Positions 22,701-29,352 of a stretch of DNA of 56,004 bases are shown here, piece after piece. The translations under genes were made by a program, and so were the position numbers. Every line of letters starts with the position of its first letter. The first letter of the stretch is position 1. Location of the stretch: IMG/VR virus record IMGVR_UViG_3300020178_001420, positions 1 through 56,004 of that record. One strand, 5' to 3'. The notes beneath the pieces are model-generated. The model was not told the DNA's origin, did no database searches, and was given only the letters and a program-made list of their open reading frames with translations. The stretch is from a virus.

Positions 22701-24842
22701 AGATGTTGGATTGTAATACATGGTCAATGCCTTTTCATACATTGAATCTGGCAAGTCACCAAATACCATTGCTTTATTTTTTAGATTTGCTTTTTGTGAT
22801 TTTGATTTTAAATAAGACGGTAAAGAGCTCCTAGCTATATCTCTTTCCCTAGCAGCTTGCTGCTCCAAATTATCCATTATAGATCTCTGCTCGTTAGACA
22901 TTTGGGAATAATTACTATCCCATCTTGATTTTTTTCTTGAAGCAAAATTAGGAATTAAACCCCCGTTAGCATAAGGATTAAATCCATGTTTATTTTTAAA
23001 ATTGTTTTTATATTCTTTCCCTGCTCTACTTCTTTCTGGAGGGATAATTGCAGGTTGTTTCATCCCAGGGAATTTCTTGATCTTTTCAGCGCTGTTATAA
23101 ATAATTTGACCTAATCCAGAAACATTCATTGACTTAACGGACCCAGCTGTATATCCTCCTTTTTTAGCTCCATTTTTTTCAGCTATCCTTTCTGATGGGC
23201 TTACATAGTTAGGAACATGTCCTCCACTTCTAATCTTACTTAAGCTTGGTCCGTAACCAGCCCTAGAGATAGCTGGAGCTATAGATCTTGCAGCGGCAGC
23301 TATTTTCATCTGTTCTCGGCTCTGAGCTTGAAGAATAGAAAGTATTGTTTTTTCTTGAGCCGCTCTATTTCCTTCTTGGGATAGTATTCTTTTTTGAAGG
23401 TTTGAATTTTCTCCTAATACTCCAACTATTGATTGCTGTATCTGTCTTTGCTGCTCTGTTGTAGAAACTATTCCCAGTAATTCTTTAGCACTTCCTGCTA
23501 AAAATTTAAAAGTTGTCCTGAATAACTTAGCAAATAAACCTATTCCAATAACCAAGCCTGGGCCAGAAATCACATTACCTATTCCCTTTAATGCTCCCTT
23601 CATGAAATCTGCCCCAGCACTTTCACCATCTTCTTTTGAAAGTAAATCACTTAAACTGCTAAGGTTATCTCTTATTAGGGTTAAATAAGTTGTTATATTA
23701 TCGCTAAATGCTATATTTCCAGCCAGTGCTGTCAGTTCCTTAATCACGGTTCCTGTTTGGTCTGCTAGTGCAGACATAGATCGATTTAAAATTTCATTTT
23801 TCTTATAAGCTTCATCTGTTGCCTGAGATGCTATTTGAGTTGCTCTTGCTAAAATGCTATTTTCATCAGATAAATCTTTAATTGCTGCCTTCAAAATGTT
23901 GATTTGAAATACCCCACCAACTTGTTCCGCTACAGCAGCTTTTGTTGTGTCAGTTAAACCCTCATATGTTTTTGAAAGATTTTCTAAAACAGTTATTGCG
24001 GGTAATGTGTTACCAGCTATGTCTCTTACAGCTATGCCAAGCTCTTCTAACCTCTTAATAGTGCTAGATCTTTGCACCCTTGTGAAAATAGTTTTAAAAC
24101 TATTACCAATAACTTTACCTCCTCTTGCAGTTGCTTGCTGAGCTGCCGTAACCGCACCTAATAGTTGATCAAAACTCACTCCCGCATCATTTGCTACGGC
24201 TCCAGCTCTAGAAACTCCATCGATTAAGTCTTCAGTACTAACTGCAAACTGAACATCAACAGCAGCCATTTTGCTTAAAATTCTTGTAGAATCCAATCCT
24301 GCCTTGTTGAATGTGTTTAATGCGGCTGTAAGTCCACTTACAGCACTAGCCGCATCCAACCCAGTCAGTCTTGTTAAAATAAGAGCATCATTAGTCCTCT
24401 TCAAGGTTTCTTCCATGGTTAAACCTTGACGAGCCAATTCAGTTGCCGCAGTTGCTACAGTCCCAAAGCTTTGAGCTGTATTTTTTGCAACCTTGAATAG
24501 TCCACTTGAGAATTCCTCTAGTTGCCTATTGGTTAAACCCATAACAACATTTATTTCCGTCATGCTCTTTTCGACCTGCATAGCGGATTTAACTAAATTA
24601 GCAAATGCACTTTGTACACCATTAATGATTCCAACCGACGCCCCGAAAGCTAAAACCCGAGCATTAGACGCTTCTAAAGATTTATTAAATTCACTAACAG
24701 ATCCTGTGATTTTACCTAAAGCTCCTGTGAATTTTCTATCATTAATATTAAGATGTATACCTCCTTTGGAGTTAAATCTTCTTACGGCCTGATTGATAGA
24801 TTGCTCTAGGCCAATTTGTACTGTTTCAATTTTTATCGGCAT
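13719..24842 (-). CDS. Giant tail tape measure protein (3707 aa) with PNF repeats and an embedded GNAT domain
   Basis: This sets tail length and occupies the tube lumen. Residues about 90-290 are a classic tape measure core (tail length TMP family: AATELARQGLTMEETL, then RAGAVANDAGVSFDQLLGAV). A hydrophobic stretch lies at about 425-455. Residues about 540-1625 form a mosaic of globular segments punctuated by PNF or PNY motifs with the proline at 544, 631, 750, 879, 1252, 1388, 1540 and 1624. One segment (about 1391-1530) looks like a GNAT N-acetyltransferase with an RGKGYGRQLYEFM acetyl-CoA loop (R1456-R1462). Residues 1650-3200 are largely helical, with Gly/Ala-rich hydrophobic stretches near 2045, 2090-2116 and 2295-2347. 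Two C-terminal repeats of the GEYV...SVKKYG type lie near 3360 and 3605. The ATG has an AAGGA SD inside a hairpin. At about 0.15 nm per residue, the full length would imply a tail of roughly 550 nm if all of it were extended. Confidence 0.95.
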   Translation of the reverse strand: MPIKIETVQIGLEQSINQAVRRFNSKGGIHLNINDRKFTGALGKITGSVSEFNKSLEASNARVLAFGASVGIINGVQSAFANLVKSAMQVEKSMTEINVVMGLTNRQLEEFSSGLFKVAKNTAQSFGTVATAATELARQGLTMEETLKRTNDALILTRLTGLDAASAVSGLTAALNTFNKAGLDSTRILSKMAAVDVQFAVSTEDLIDGVSRAGAVANDAGVSFDQLLGAVTAAQQATARGGKVIGNSFKTIFTRVQRSSTIKRLEELGIAVRDIAGNTLPAITVLENLSKTYEGLTDTTKAAVAEQVGGVFQINILKAAIKDLSDENSILARATQIASQATDEAYKKNEILNRSMSALADQTGTVIKELTALAGNIAFSDNITTYLTLIRDNLSSLSDLLSKEDGESAGADFMKGALKGIGNVISGPGLVIGIGLFAKLFRTTFKFLAGSAKELLGIVSTTEQQRQIQQSIVGVLGENSNLQKRILSQEGNRAAQEKTILSILQAQSREQMKIAAAARSIAPAISRAGYGPSLSKIRSGGHVPNYVSPSERIAEKNGAKKGGYTAGSVKSMNVSGLGQIIYNSAEKIKKFPGMKQPAIIPPERSRAGKEYKNNFKNKHGFNPYANGGLIPNFASRKKSRWDSNYSQMSNEQRSIMDNLEQQAARERDIARSSLPSYLKSKSQKANLKNKAMVFGDLPDSMYEKALTMYYNPTSYYQRPGKVIPGQLFANTIIPNTMLQSLNTQRPGVIPNFAYKATPANVAAGLIYGKRRATGLSLNDGTDRTLSDVWHSFSASMRTKSELDSVRTLIHRKFLKNASPGFLKQVEDSLKLYGNNVPQTWSMGPKDGYLNGMVYDLNTKRAAVRNKRIKDLGDRKLQIPNFSAFSFDKNLNEQSLVRSLLSSTFDFPKKTGVFDPYSEEKRLLNNTDALKYLDKSSLQSILKTFIKNADANILEFKGSYTGIPINQYKSLFEGDSTYGMRNISSARKREILSSPGVLNSFYSYLTGKSSSININSGLNSSEKKFFRDKYGAVPAMKHSEDGFSKTRADNLSLLREDFFGTKGVRSKVRKNVKGMLGDPSRRSNLLSENKFMEFYGKSSSLDDRPKSNRMILGYDPEQWITKARPVGMQLAQLYKSFTPSKSASSMTGKSGYFGELSGRFRGDQLKTLKAVQETVMQNVNASQSSKYLDKFLPSLIPGQFEKMLDGVGPEEAERKLFKRSSRFFGQRDIVDDFFDKRRAKAFKRFGFADGFVPNFIPLRINASQKRSAAVSKSGHDGVIGMSELDNIIKNHLYKSVKYHPLKGGDPITYVGRHGVHKYKKGAPPPKGFDSWDDFDRTANVGRTRVLHIPSAGPGDKGYRRVHLDRIESVVHRGKKLLVDPNMAAAGLIPNFAKFRVKTQQFGGEDGPFGPPKQVQFSSFVGDKKFVKSQATEIDDPKRPGKTGLQVIFTGESDQALRGKGYGRQLYEFMARYAKKSGYTGLYGDMTTSKSAMRVIDSIAKKGKFKVEKNKDLKFSKDELEPEGNWGSDSWTYKMSNQGHVPNYALFSSKAKDILNSNPGYAGAVADAVSREASFGVTPKVVSAPSLKSSRNPGLAVVNKEQEGGSLAKARALHGGLNPNQKTSMPNYALDLGDVINVRRQAAGAVRAEGLNMMERSFMEARNSINLFSASTKRGAQYLNRIANSFGKTTNLIKEYNLKESARVGLMGKESLDRRQFAKQMFRAEALQSVAQKGGAVGALAAQFANQGPRELEKSLATAQALALKNISKGTNVEQNKETLRTLNALNRNLDTQAKQMMNMPLTTARAMDKALKAESKVRSQSRVFEERGKGFNKNEARKFYAQSFLESKGIQTQDKKEANKIIASMGTSARREFSSFMKEQGVLSSNKSLAMAGFRSGEFGGLVRGNAKPFLGKLDAFTKALQSGNTKLANNLEKQLRNDASSSARNLTAISTLQGATSAIRETVKQDQSRRRSESSASKARNNLASRETGVKGFGQRLLGSFQAGYLGQNISRGAGGGIANRAGRIGGFLKDPTKQFANGLKGFGGSVGLGASFILPALAGFLENKVSREDRATLKDGSYRVSDTGALPSTLVGAGMGAIFGLPGAIVGGAAGFISSMQKATLTIDEQIRMREKEISVTSQNIQAISNIQRMSSARAEAFGRGDTMSLDRIDSSINQMMSNITDPKILKRVAQSGGDPLTLSKIEKELSDQTAVATSIQNFGMALRTGNAGNAGVAISSIMAQNIRNGKTTESQVFSTLDAIKTSLETRTATGKQLDPETMKNLRATAEGRQGFTSTGTLAGGAIGVGAGIGAAALIGGSALLTALTGGLASPLLMASIGAGVGAYAGRQVETGGFFGIGGAQKELKEYTDLGLDDLAEFDKLVDAGVMSREAVDQMMALFKEGNVSFAEIIEEAKKNVENFQKTRDASDAIASQLFNVSQKFKTTIAESIKAMEIDRIRTSGNIQNRQARSNFAAQFMSGRNATEFLSNEESRIFQMQASLKARTQDRENVVSLLRGVMSKEKELDLTAPQLDAVRRAVNSQGPGALQSMVTSRQLDAQIETKINQDRASKIFEIAGLNARGEGSIQMPNDPGELKAYLGVGTLEEQRAAIETLVKNYESIVNQGGDLLVSFSKSIGPEQAKMLQEMLNQTYDKSDVLAESIAADKRNLELTNQINKIQSKIQGMLEDRSSSIGLFEARSDLSLMRAEGRASSNISKLEFQQSPIFRGMRTDEQEIKRQDSIQRKIFEEEKALKQSEMLSNFKRDALRLMSERDLINSLNKLGDTIKDELAPDGGETSRNNLIIPDGSKTNVSVNKGGGIPGISRPRAPSDYIAQLGDKQGAKKGAVEQAGEARKLQASILDSKRKSLDALEKAFNLFKEDKNKGIFQPLTSAGDKLLKKYVGGSLSEGGANMPDLLKESYKVYAAGPGSSMISEGVRNIDSSDYEKVRDRLPEAIKEQKELVAAQEAVLADADKGLEKLNSELKDINTELKAASKQSSTPNQSSKTVIDKSRQANEAVTQQIKTFDNININLTEKYDEKIKEGTSIQGINDELNNMLSTIPSSDKNYNKFKNLVDTLKVFGDKYQETINQLTNQEFLRQAQRDIENFEGSLKFGKYSSGTIDKFRNLNQLDVEAQAGASAFDRAVEQLGRQKQYEVLARDPSASSAEVAEARIMANQQSIGTPDQLEKFSSMIDERTEKLAALSEVRQSQGYQSQDPASIQAADSLKSSIETLDKSMQNLASQMSRTTRRDGGFMGEFFPNMTDGLKSGFANVKSDAEQIYTRLGQDLPMQLRDGLADAMGVALSGADSFGNAMKKVGIQLINHIQQAVLKSASSRVLSAFGEITGLGYNYGGMVTGGSGVRDDVPAMLTGGEYVIKKSSVDKYGVHFLNNLNQGILGGYKDGGAVGLSIGAPFAAKREEYEDTNEYGSVTRYKVTRGEIGINKNLSSYAIANDRVIQEYFKDKENILRQDQQTAAQEKYREKVKDYQKKLEKNAMLGMLYGMVGGAVIGKVADFARQKYRESDFGQKRFKERSEKQYKRDGYIDVPGNSATSIYKNPDDRVAAHDYYDALRRYEGPQIAASEMARTGQRGQVTQNQVILRNKGGGVPSVLTSGEYVMNPQSVKKYGSNVMNQLNTGTLPVQGGSGSGSVSNISHGDVNININVDSGGGVSSSMSDPTKSASFAKKVKAAVMDVIAKEQRTGGRLR

Positions 24843-24847
24843 GCCTT

Positions 24848-24864
24848 ATTCCTTACAAAGGAAT
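24848..24864 (-). promoter_or_regulatory. Hairpin that contains the SD of the tape measure gene
   Basis: The minus-strand leader contains a perfect 7-bp inverted repeat (ATTCCTT, loop TGT, AAGGAAT) whose 3' arm is the AAGGA SD site. A second AAGG lies just before the ATG at 24842. If folded in RNA, the hairpin would mask the SD and lower tape measure translation, which fits a protein needed in only a few copies per virion. The hairpin follows the terminator at 24883-24905 by 18 nt. Confidence 0.5.
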
Positions 24865-24869
24865 TACAC
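24863..24869 (-). promoter_or_regulatory. GTGTAAT element upstream of the tape measure gene
   Basis: On the minus strand GTGTAAT lies 20 nt before the tape measure ATG, between the terminator and the SD hairpin. It shares the GTGTA core of the elements found upstream of several other late genes, but its distal half (TCC) is not AT-rich. It is a weak candidate promoter that would restart transcription after the terminator. Confidence 0.25.
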
Positions 24870-24882
24870 ATAAATAAACAAA

Positions 24883-24905
24883 AAAGCCCTCTTAAAGAGG
24901 GCTTT
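24883..24905. terminator. Perfect 11-bp hairpin terminator between tail tube and tape measure genes
   Basis: AAAGCCCTCTT and its exact reverse complement AAGAGGGCTTT are separated by one base, giving a strong stem-loop. On the minus strand the stem is followed by TTTTGTTTATT, so it works as an intrinsic terminator for the tail tube gene, whose stop is at 24927. It can limit read-through into the tape measure gene and thus help the high tail-tube to tape-measure ratio. Confidence 0.85.
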
Positions 24906-24926
24906 AATGATTGGCTTGAAACCAAA

Positions 24927-26609
24927 TTACATGCCTGGAATTTGAGCTTTTGCAGGTATCGAGTTTTGATTCGCACCTGATATAAATACTCCGTGAATCA
25001 AATCTTCTGCCCCACCGAGTTGTGTAGTCCAAGTTAAATCTATACTTTTATTGCTTCCAATATCTGAGCTGATTGATTCGCTATCAAGCTTAGCTCCTTT
25101 GAAGTCTATAACCATAGCATCAATTTTCTTTGTTTGACAAGGAGATTGGCCTTTTAACTTAATTCTAACATCGTATTCTCCACAATCATCTAACAGCTTT
25201 GCTAAGTTGCCTGTGCCAATTTCTGAAATTATCGCATTAACACTCATTGTTGCTACGATTGGTAAATCTACGACACGAGCAAACGCATATCTAGAACCTA
25301 TTCTATCGATAGGGGTTCTTGATAAAGGCAGCGACAAATTAAAACTCTGAATATGGGCCGAGCCTTCACCTTCAATATCTGTGAATAAACCTAGTTCTTG
25401 TGGGAACTCTAATTGTATATCTCCAGGCCTTAATACTGTTAAGGCACTTGCTCCGAATTCTCCTGTAGATGGGTTAGCTCCCTTAGAGTCTCCACGATTA
25501 ATTTCTGCATGACCTAATGTGAAATTAATTCCTTCAATAGGGGTTCCTTCGACCAAATCGATGGATGGAACTTGTATGCCAGTTGTTCCTGCATCAGATT
25601 TTGCATTAAACAATTCTACCGTACTTGAAACCGTTGGTATTGAGCCAACAGATGCTTCAAAAGAGTAATCACTAACATATCCATTACCAAGACCAATTAC
25701 AGATTTTCCATCGTTTCCTACGGTTGTGTTAAATGCGTCTGTGTTTTCTGGAGTGGTTAATATGAAAAAGTTTTGACCAGCATTTTCTTCACTAACATGA
25801 TTCATTGCTGCATTCTTTTGAGCACTTCTGCTTGGGTCATTTGCATTATTAACATAAAAATTTAAATTTCTTTCGTTGAACCCGTCTGTAGGATAATAAG
25901 AAAAGTCTAAATTTACTGTTGGTGGCTCCAGTGATATCGCATCAATTCTAGCTAATTGCCCGAAAACATTAACATCAGTCCTATTTATAGTGAAACTATA
26001 ATTAGCGCTTTGAACTCTGTGTATTTGCTGGACTAAATTTTCATAACTTCCATTCCATGGCTGAACAGAAACACCAACCCCAACATTATTCGCATCAGCA
26101 ATGTCATTATAGTAACCGCTCAATGCTGTATTCCAAGCATCTACATCATCATACAAATTCAAGCCGCTAATTTCAGCAAAGTCGACTGGATTGGTTTTAT
26201 TGGATGTTGCCCCGTTTCCGTCAGAACTAAATTGTAAACCATTGGGCCATCCAGCAGAACGGAAAAAAGGATCTGTATTTACAACTGTGCCAGTTAATCC
26301 AGTAACATATGCATAAATTGCACTAGCCGCTGATCCACTTAAATATGTCAGGTCTTCATCACCAGCGGCCACACTAGTGGACTTTAATATCGCTGGGTCT
26401 TGACGTAGCCCGATTGGATTAATAAAACTTAAATAGCCTACCGCGTTTCCAGAACCTCCAAATTGAGGATGGGATGGAGGTGTATTACCAGGATTTGTTC
26501 CTGTCGGACCCATTCCCGTTTGAAGTGCCAAGCAGGAGAAATGCGCTCCTGTAGCATCTGGACTTACAAATAAAGCTTCGCTTTGATAAATTACTCTGTT
26601 TCTAGCCAT
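24927..26609 (-). CDS. Major tail tube protein (two-domain, 560 aa)
   Basis: A structural protein lying just before the tape measure gene and followed by a strong terminator, as expected for the abundant tail tube subunit. Residues about 205-260 contain NRTDVNVFGQLARID and a LDFSYYPTDGFNER segment. The C-terminal third (from about 430) has DRIGSRYAFARVVDLP and a KGAKLDSESISSDIGSNKSI segment, which recur in altered form in the two genes after the tape measure. It is larger than most siphovirus tube proteins, so it may carry extra exposed domains or be a two-domain trimeric tube subunit. The start is ATG at 26609, with no SD in the 79-nt leader. Assignment rests on position, size, internal resemblance to tube-like paralogues and the terminator. 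Confidence 0.8.
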   Translation of the reverse strand: MARNRVIYQSEALFVSPDATGAHFSCLALQTGMGPTGTNPGNTPPSHPQFGGSGNAVGYLSFINPIGLRQDPAILKSTSVAAGDEDLTYLSGSAASAIYAYVTGLTGTVVNTDPFFRSAGWPNGLQFSSDGNGATSNKTNPVDFAEISGLNLYDDVDAWNTALSGYYNDIADANNVGVGVSVQPWNGSYENLVQQIHRVQSANYSFTINRTDVNVFGQLARIDAISLEPPTVNLDFSYYPTDGFNERNLNFYVNNANDPSRSAQKNAAMNHVSEENAGQNFFILTTPENTDAFNTTVGNDGKSVIGLGNGYVSDYSFEASVGSIPTVSSTVELFNAKSDAGTTGIQVPSIDLVEGTPIEGINFTLGHAEINRGDSKGANPSTGEFGASALTVLRPGDIQLEFPQELGLFTDIEGEGSAHIQSFNLSLPLSRTPIDRIGSRYAFARVVDLPIVATMSVNAIISEIGTGNLAKLLDDCGEYDVRIKLKGQSPCQTKKIDAMVIDFKGAKLDSESISSDIGSNKSIDLTWTTQLGGAEDLIHGVFISGANQNSIPAKAQIPGM

Positions 26610-26688
26610 GATAATTTTAGATTAAATGTATATTGTGTTGTACTTCTAATTACAGACAAGTCCTTTCAATGTGAAATTTTTTATTAAT

Positions 26689-27546
26689 TTAATATAATCT
26701 AGGATACCTTAATTTAGATACTTCAAAATCTAAAAAACCTATATACAATGTTGGTGATATAACTTGAGACATGTTTTCGCTTATTTTTGAAGTGGTAACT
26801 CTTTCTATGAAAAATAAACTATCTTTCCTTTGTTCTTGTAAATCTTCATAACTATATGAACTCGATTTTAAATCTCCGTATTCATTAATAGGGTGATCCG
26901 AAAAACTCAACTCTGCAAAACAGCAATCCCTTGTGTCCGCAAATAATGAAATCATTCCATCTAGTTGATATAAATTTTCCGCAAAAACAACTACTTTAAA
27001 AGTTAAGTTTGTTTTGTTTTCGCCTCCAAATGCAAAAGGTTCGTTTTCTATGAATTCATTGTTTATAAATACAGCAGGCACAACAAAATCATAAGGAGCT
27101 ATCCCGCTCTCAGGAACATAGAACCTGCTATTGGTATCAAATTTAGTCTCTATAATTAATGATTCCTCACTCTGGTTTGTATTGTATATGTTGAAATCTT
27201 TTGTAGCAAAACTTCCGTTTATTTGCATATGTTCGTTAGTAGCATTACCAGTAAACACGACTCCTCCATTAAAAAAATCTATAAAATAACCATTGTTGGG
27301 GTCTGATTTATCTATAGGACCACTTGCATTAGATATATATTCAGGCACATTTACTCCATCTATTGATTCATGAACCCATTGTTTGTATGGGCTACTATAT
27401 CTATAAAATCCATCAGGTAATCTTTCGTCTTCTATATAATACAGCTTAGTATCAAAATTTTTATATGCTTCTCCGTGTTTCAACATCCAATGTTCAAACC
27501 ATAAAGTAAAACTAGTTGTAGCGTTATGTCCAAAATTATTTTTCAT
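26689..27546 (-). CDS. Neck or tail-completion protein candidate
   Basis: This 285-residue acidic protein has many aromatic residues, and I do not recognise a family. It starts at 27546, overlapping the stop of the upstream gene by 1 nt (TAATG). It sits between head-proximal connector genes and the tail tube gene, where tail terminator and neck proteins are usually encoded. It has no signal peptide and no membrane helix. Part of it (residues about 150-215) alternates strands like a small beta-sandwich. A tail terminator or neck decoration role is inference from position. Confidence 0.6.
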   Translation of the reverse strand: MKNNFGHNATTSFTLWFEHWMLKHGEAYKNFDTKLYYIEDERLPDGFYRYSSPYKQWVHESIDGVNVPEYISNASGPIDKSDPNNGYFIDFFNGGVVFTGNATNEHMQINGSFATKDFNIYNTNQSEESLIIETKFDTNSRFYVPESGIAPYDFVVPAVFINNEFIENEPFAFGGENKTNLTFKVVVFAENLYQLDGMISLFADTRDCCFAELSFSDHPINEYGDLKSSSYSYEDLQEQRKDSLFFIERVTTSKISENMSQVISPTLYIGFLDFEVSKLRYPRLY

Positions 27547-28208
27547 TAAATTTTGATTTTCCTTAAATCATTAATAGATGTTCTAAAATTTTTTAATATA
27601 GCAGATATGTATGGGGCCCTTTTGTATCTTGACCTTTGTAATGAAATCGCTCCACCTGTGCTTTCACCCCCAAAAGCGGATTGAGATTTCTTCCCTCCTT
27701 TTAATTGAATCGCTGGGCCAGATCTTGATTTAGATATACTTTTACCTTTTTCATAAAAATAATAACCTAGCCCAGATAAACCTGTCTCAATACCGTCTAC
27801 CCAACTTCTTCCCCCTGATATTTCATTTCTAAAATCAGAAATTTTTGTTATCGAGAATATTTCTTCCCTAGAAGGCTCTGTAGTAATAAATTGAAAAACC
27901 CCTTTAGAATACCCTATAAATTGCAATTTTGTCTCACTCAATCTTTCTTCAATTGGCTTAATAGGATCATGACCATCTGGAAAACCTATAAAGGTGTATA
28001 AGTTACCATATCCGCCTAAAGTATTGCTTGAGTTAGATGCGTTTACGCCTCCTTGAATTTCAACAGTAACAGGGTGACTTAAAAATTCATCAATCATGTT
28101 CATCTTTAATGCTTCAAATTGTTGATGGATTCTTTTTTTTACTTGAGCTCCGATTTCTTTCGGTAATTGTTTATTTATAGAATCTTGAACGTCTCTAGGT
28201 AGTCTCAT
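27546..28208 (-). CDS. Head-tail connector / tail-completion protein candidate
   Basis: The protein has 220 residues. The N-terminal 50 are helical (MRLPRDVQDSINKQLPKEIG, then a basic amphipathic helix), followed by a Gly-rich middle and a basic C-terminus with RSRYKRAPYISAILKNF. This layout is similar in general to HK97 gp10-like or lambda gpZ-like tail-completion proteins, but I cannot assign a family. It is the first gene after the divergent junction with the plus-strand gene at 28271. The ATG at 28208 has no SD, but a GTGTAATATATA element ends 9 nt upstream. Confidence 0.6.
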   Translation of the reverse strand: MRLPRDVQDSINKQLPKEIGAQVKKRIHQQFEALKMNMIDEFLSHPVTVEIQGGVNASNSSNTLGGYGNLYTFIGFPDGHDPIKPIEERLSETKLQFIGYSKGVFQFITTEPSREEIFSITKISDFRNEISGGRSWVDGIETGLSGLGYYFYEKGKSISKSRSGPAIQLKGGKKSQSAFGGESTGGAISLQRSRYKRAPYISAILKNFRTSINDLRKIKI

Positions 28209-28217
28209 GATACAACT

Positions 28218-28229
28218 TATATATTACAC
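28218..28229 (-). promoter_or_regulatory. Candidate late promoter element (GTGTAATATATA)
   Basis: On the minus strand GTGTAATATATA ends 9 nt before the ATG at 28208. The same core occurs before several other late genes that lack an SD. If it is a minus-10-type element, the transcript would start within a few bases of the ATG. It lies in the 62-nt divergent gap shared with the plus-strand gene at 28271. Confidence 0.45.
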
Positions 28230-28270
28230 TTTTTTTTGATTTTTATAAAAATTAATCAATAATATTATTA

Positions 28271-28573
28271 ATGAAAGACTATAGTAAAGAAATATTAGAA
28301 CAAAGATACGAAAAGAATATCAAAGACCTTTTTAAATCTTTCTTAGTTCTAATTGAGGACCTTCATCAAGACCACATAAATCATTTTTCTAAACTAGAAA
28401 AAGCAATACCCAAAGAATATTCCCATATAATTAATTTAGCAAATTATTTTGACGATGAAAAAAAACAATACTTAAGAAAAAAAGTTTTAGACATGGGGAA
28501 TTCTTCAGTAAGAAATCAAAGTGAAGATTTAGAAAAATTTACAGTAGTTTTTAACTTTAAAAATAGCAAATAA
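28271..28573 (+). CDS. Small helical protein of unknown function (100 aa)
   Basis: A charged, largely helical 100-residue protein beginning MKDYSKEILEQRYEKNIKDL. It is the first of three plus-strand genes that interrupt the minus-strand structural block. No family is recognised, and no signal peptide or membrane helix is present. There is no SD; the leader is AT-rich. A DNA-binding, regulatory or chaperone role is possible, but nothing in the sequence decides between them. Confidence 0.65.
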   Translation: MKDYSKEILEQRYEKNIKDLFKSFLVLIEDLHQDHINHFSKLEKAIPKEYSHIINLANYFDDEKKQYLRKKVLDMGNSSVRNQSEDLEKFTVVFNFKNSK

Positions 28574-28590
28574 TATATATTATATAAAAC

Positions 28591-29352
28591 ATGAAAGAAA
28601 TTTACAGTTTTAACATTGAGGTCAATAGAGAAGTCACCGAAGAGGTGGCTAAAAAACGCAAGAATAAAGAAACAGGCAAAATGGAAGAGTATTTCGAAGA
28701 TAAGGTTGTGACGAAACCTGTTCCCGTAAAGATAATTATAAAAGAACCAAACCGAAAAGAACTCGAAGAAGCTGACATTGAATACAGCATCGAAATGAGT
28801 AAGTGCATTAAAAAGGGAATACTCACCAAAGCCATGCTCGCAAAAAAATATAGCGATTCGGGAGGTTTATTAAGCGAAGAAGATGCTCGACTATTAACTC
28901 GTCAATATGCTACACTAGGAGACCTTCAAAATAAATATTCTAGATTATCAGCTAAAACAAAAAAAGACCAGAAGGATGAAGACAAGTTAAGAGACCTGTT
29001 GGGGGAAATGGCTGAAGTCAGAAAAAGCATTGTTGAGATGGAGAGCAGTTATTCTTCCCTTTTTAATCACACGGCTGATAGTAAAGCTCAAAACAAAGTT
29101 ATTCTTTGGTATTTGGTAAACTTATCTTTTTACCAAGATAATGAATCGGATAATATTATTCCATTTTTCAATGCGGAAGAGTCTGAAGATAAAATAGATC
29201 AGTTTTATGAACTAGATGAAGAAGGTCATGAAATATTTGACATAGCTAAAGATAAAATTTCAGCTATATTAAGTTTTTGGTATTTTAGCACTAACGCCAC
29301 CAAAGAAGACTTTGACGCGGTAAATGATGATATAGACTCTGGCAATGTATGA
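28591..29352 (+). CDS. Tail assembly chaperone candidate, upstream member of an overlapping pair
   Basis: This 253-residue acidic protein has a beta-like N-terminus (KEIYSFNIEVNREV), a helical coiled-coil-like middle (about 95-160) and an acidic C-terminus. Its stop overlaps the start of the next gene by 8 nt (ATGTATGA), so the two are probably translationally coupled. Paired, overlapping genes between connector and tail tube genes are often tail assembly chaperones that hold the tape measure. No slippery frameshift heptamer was found at the junction, so I do not propose a gpG/gpGT-type fusion. Function remains inferred from position. Confidence 0.6.
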   Translation: MKEIYSFNIEVNREVTEEVAKKRKNKETGKMEEYFEDKVVTKPVPVKIIIKEPNRKELEEADIEYSIEMSKCIKKGILTKAMLAKKYSDSGGLLSEEDARLLTRQYATLGDLQNKYSRLSAKTKKDQKDEDKLRDLLGEMAEVRKSIVEMESSYSSLFNHTADSKAQNKVILWYLVNLSFYQDNESDNIIPFFNAEESEDKIDQFYELDEEGHEIFDIAKDKISAILSFWYFSTNATKEDFDAVNDDIDSGNV

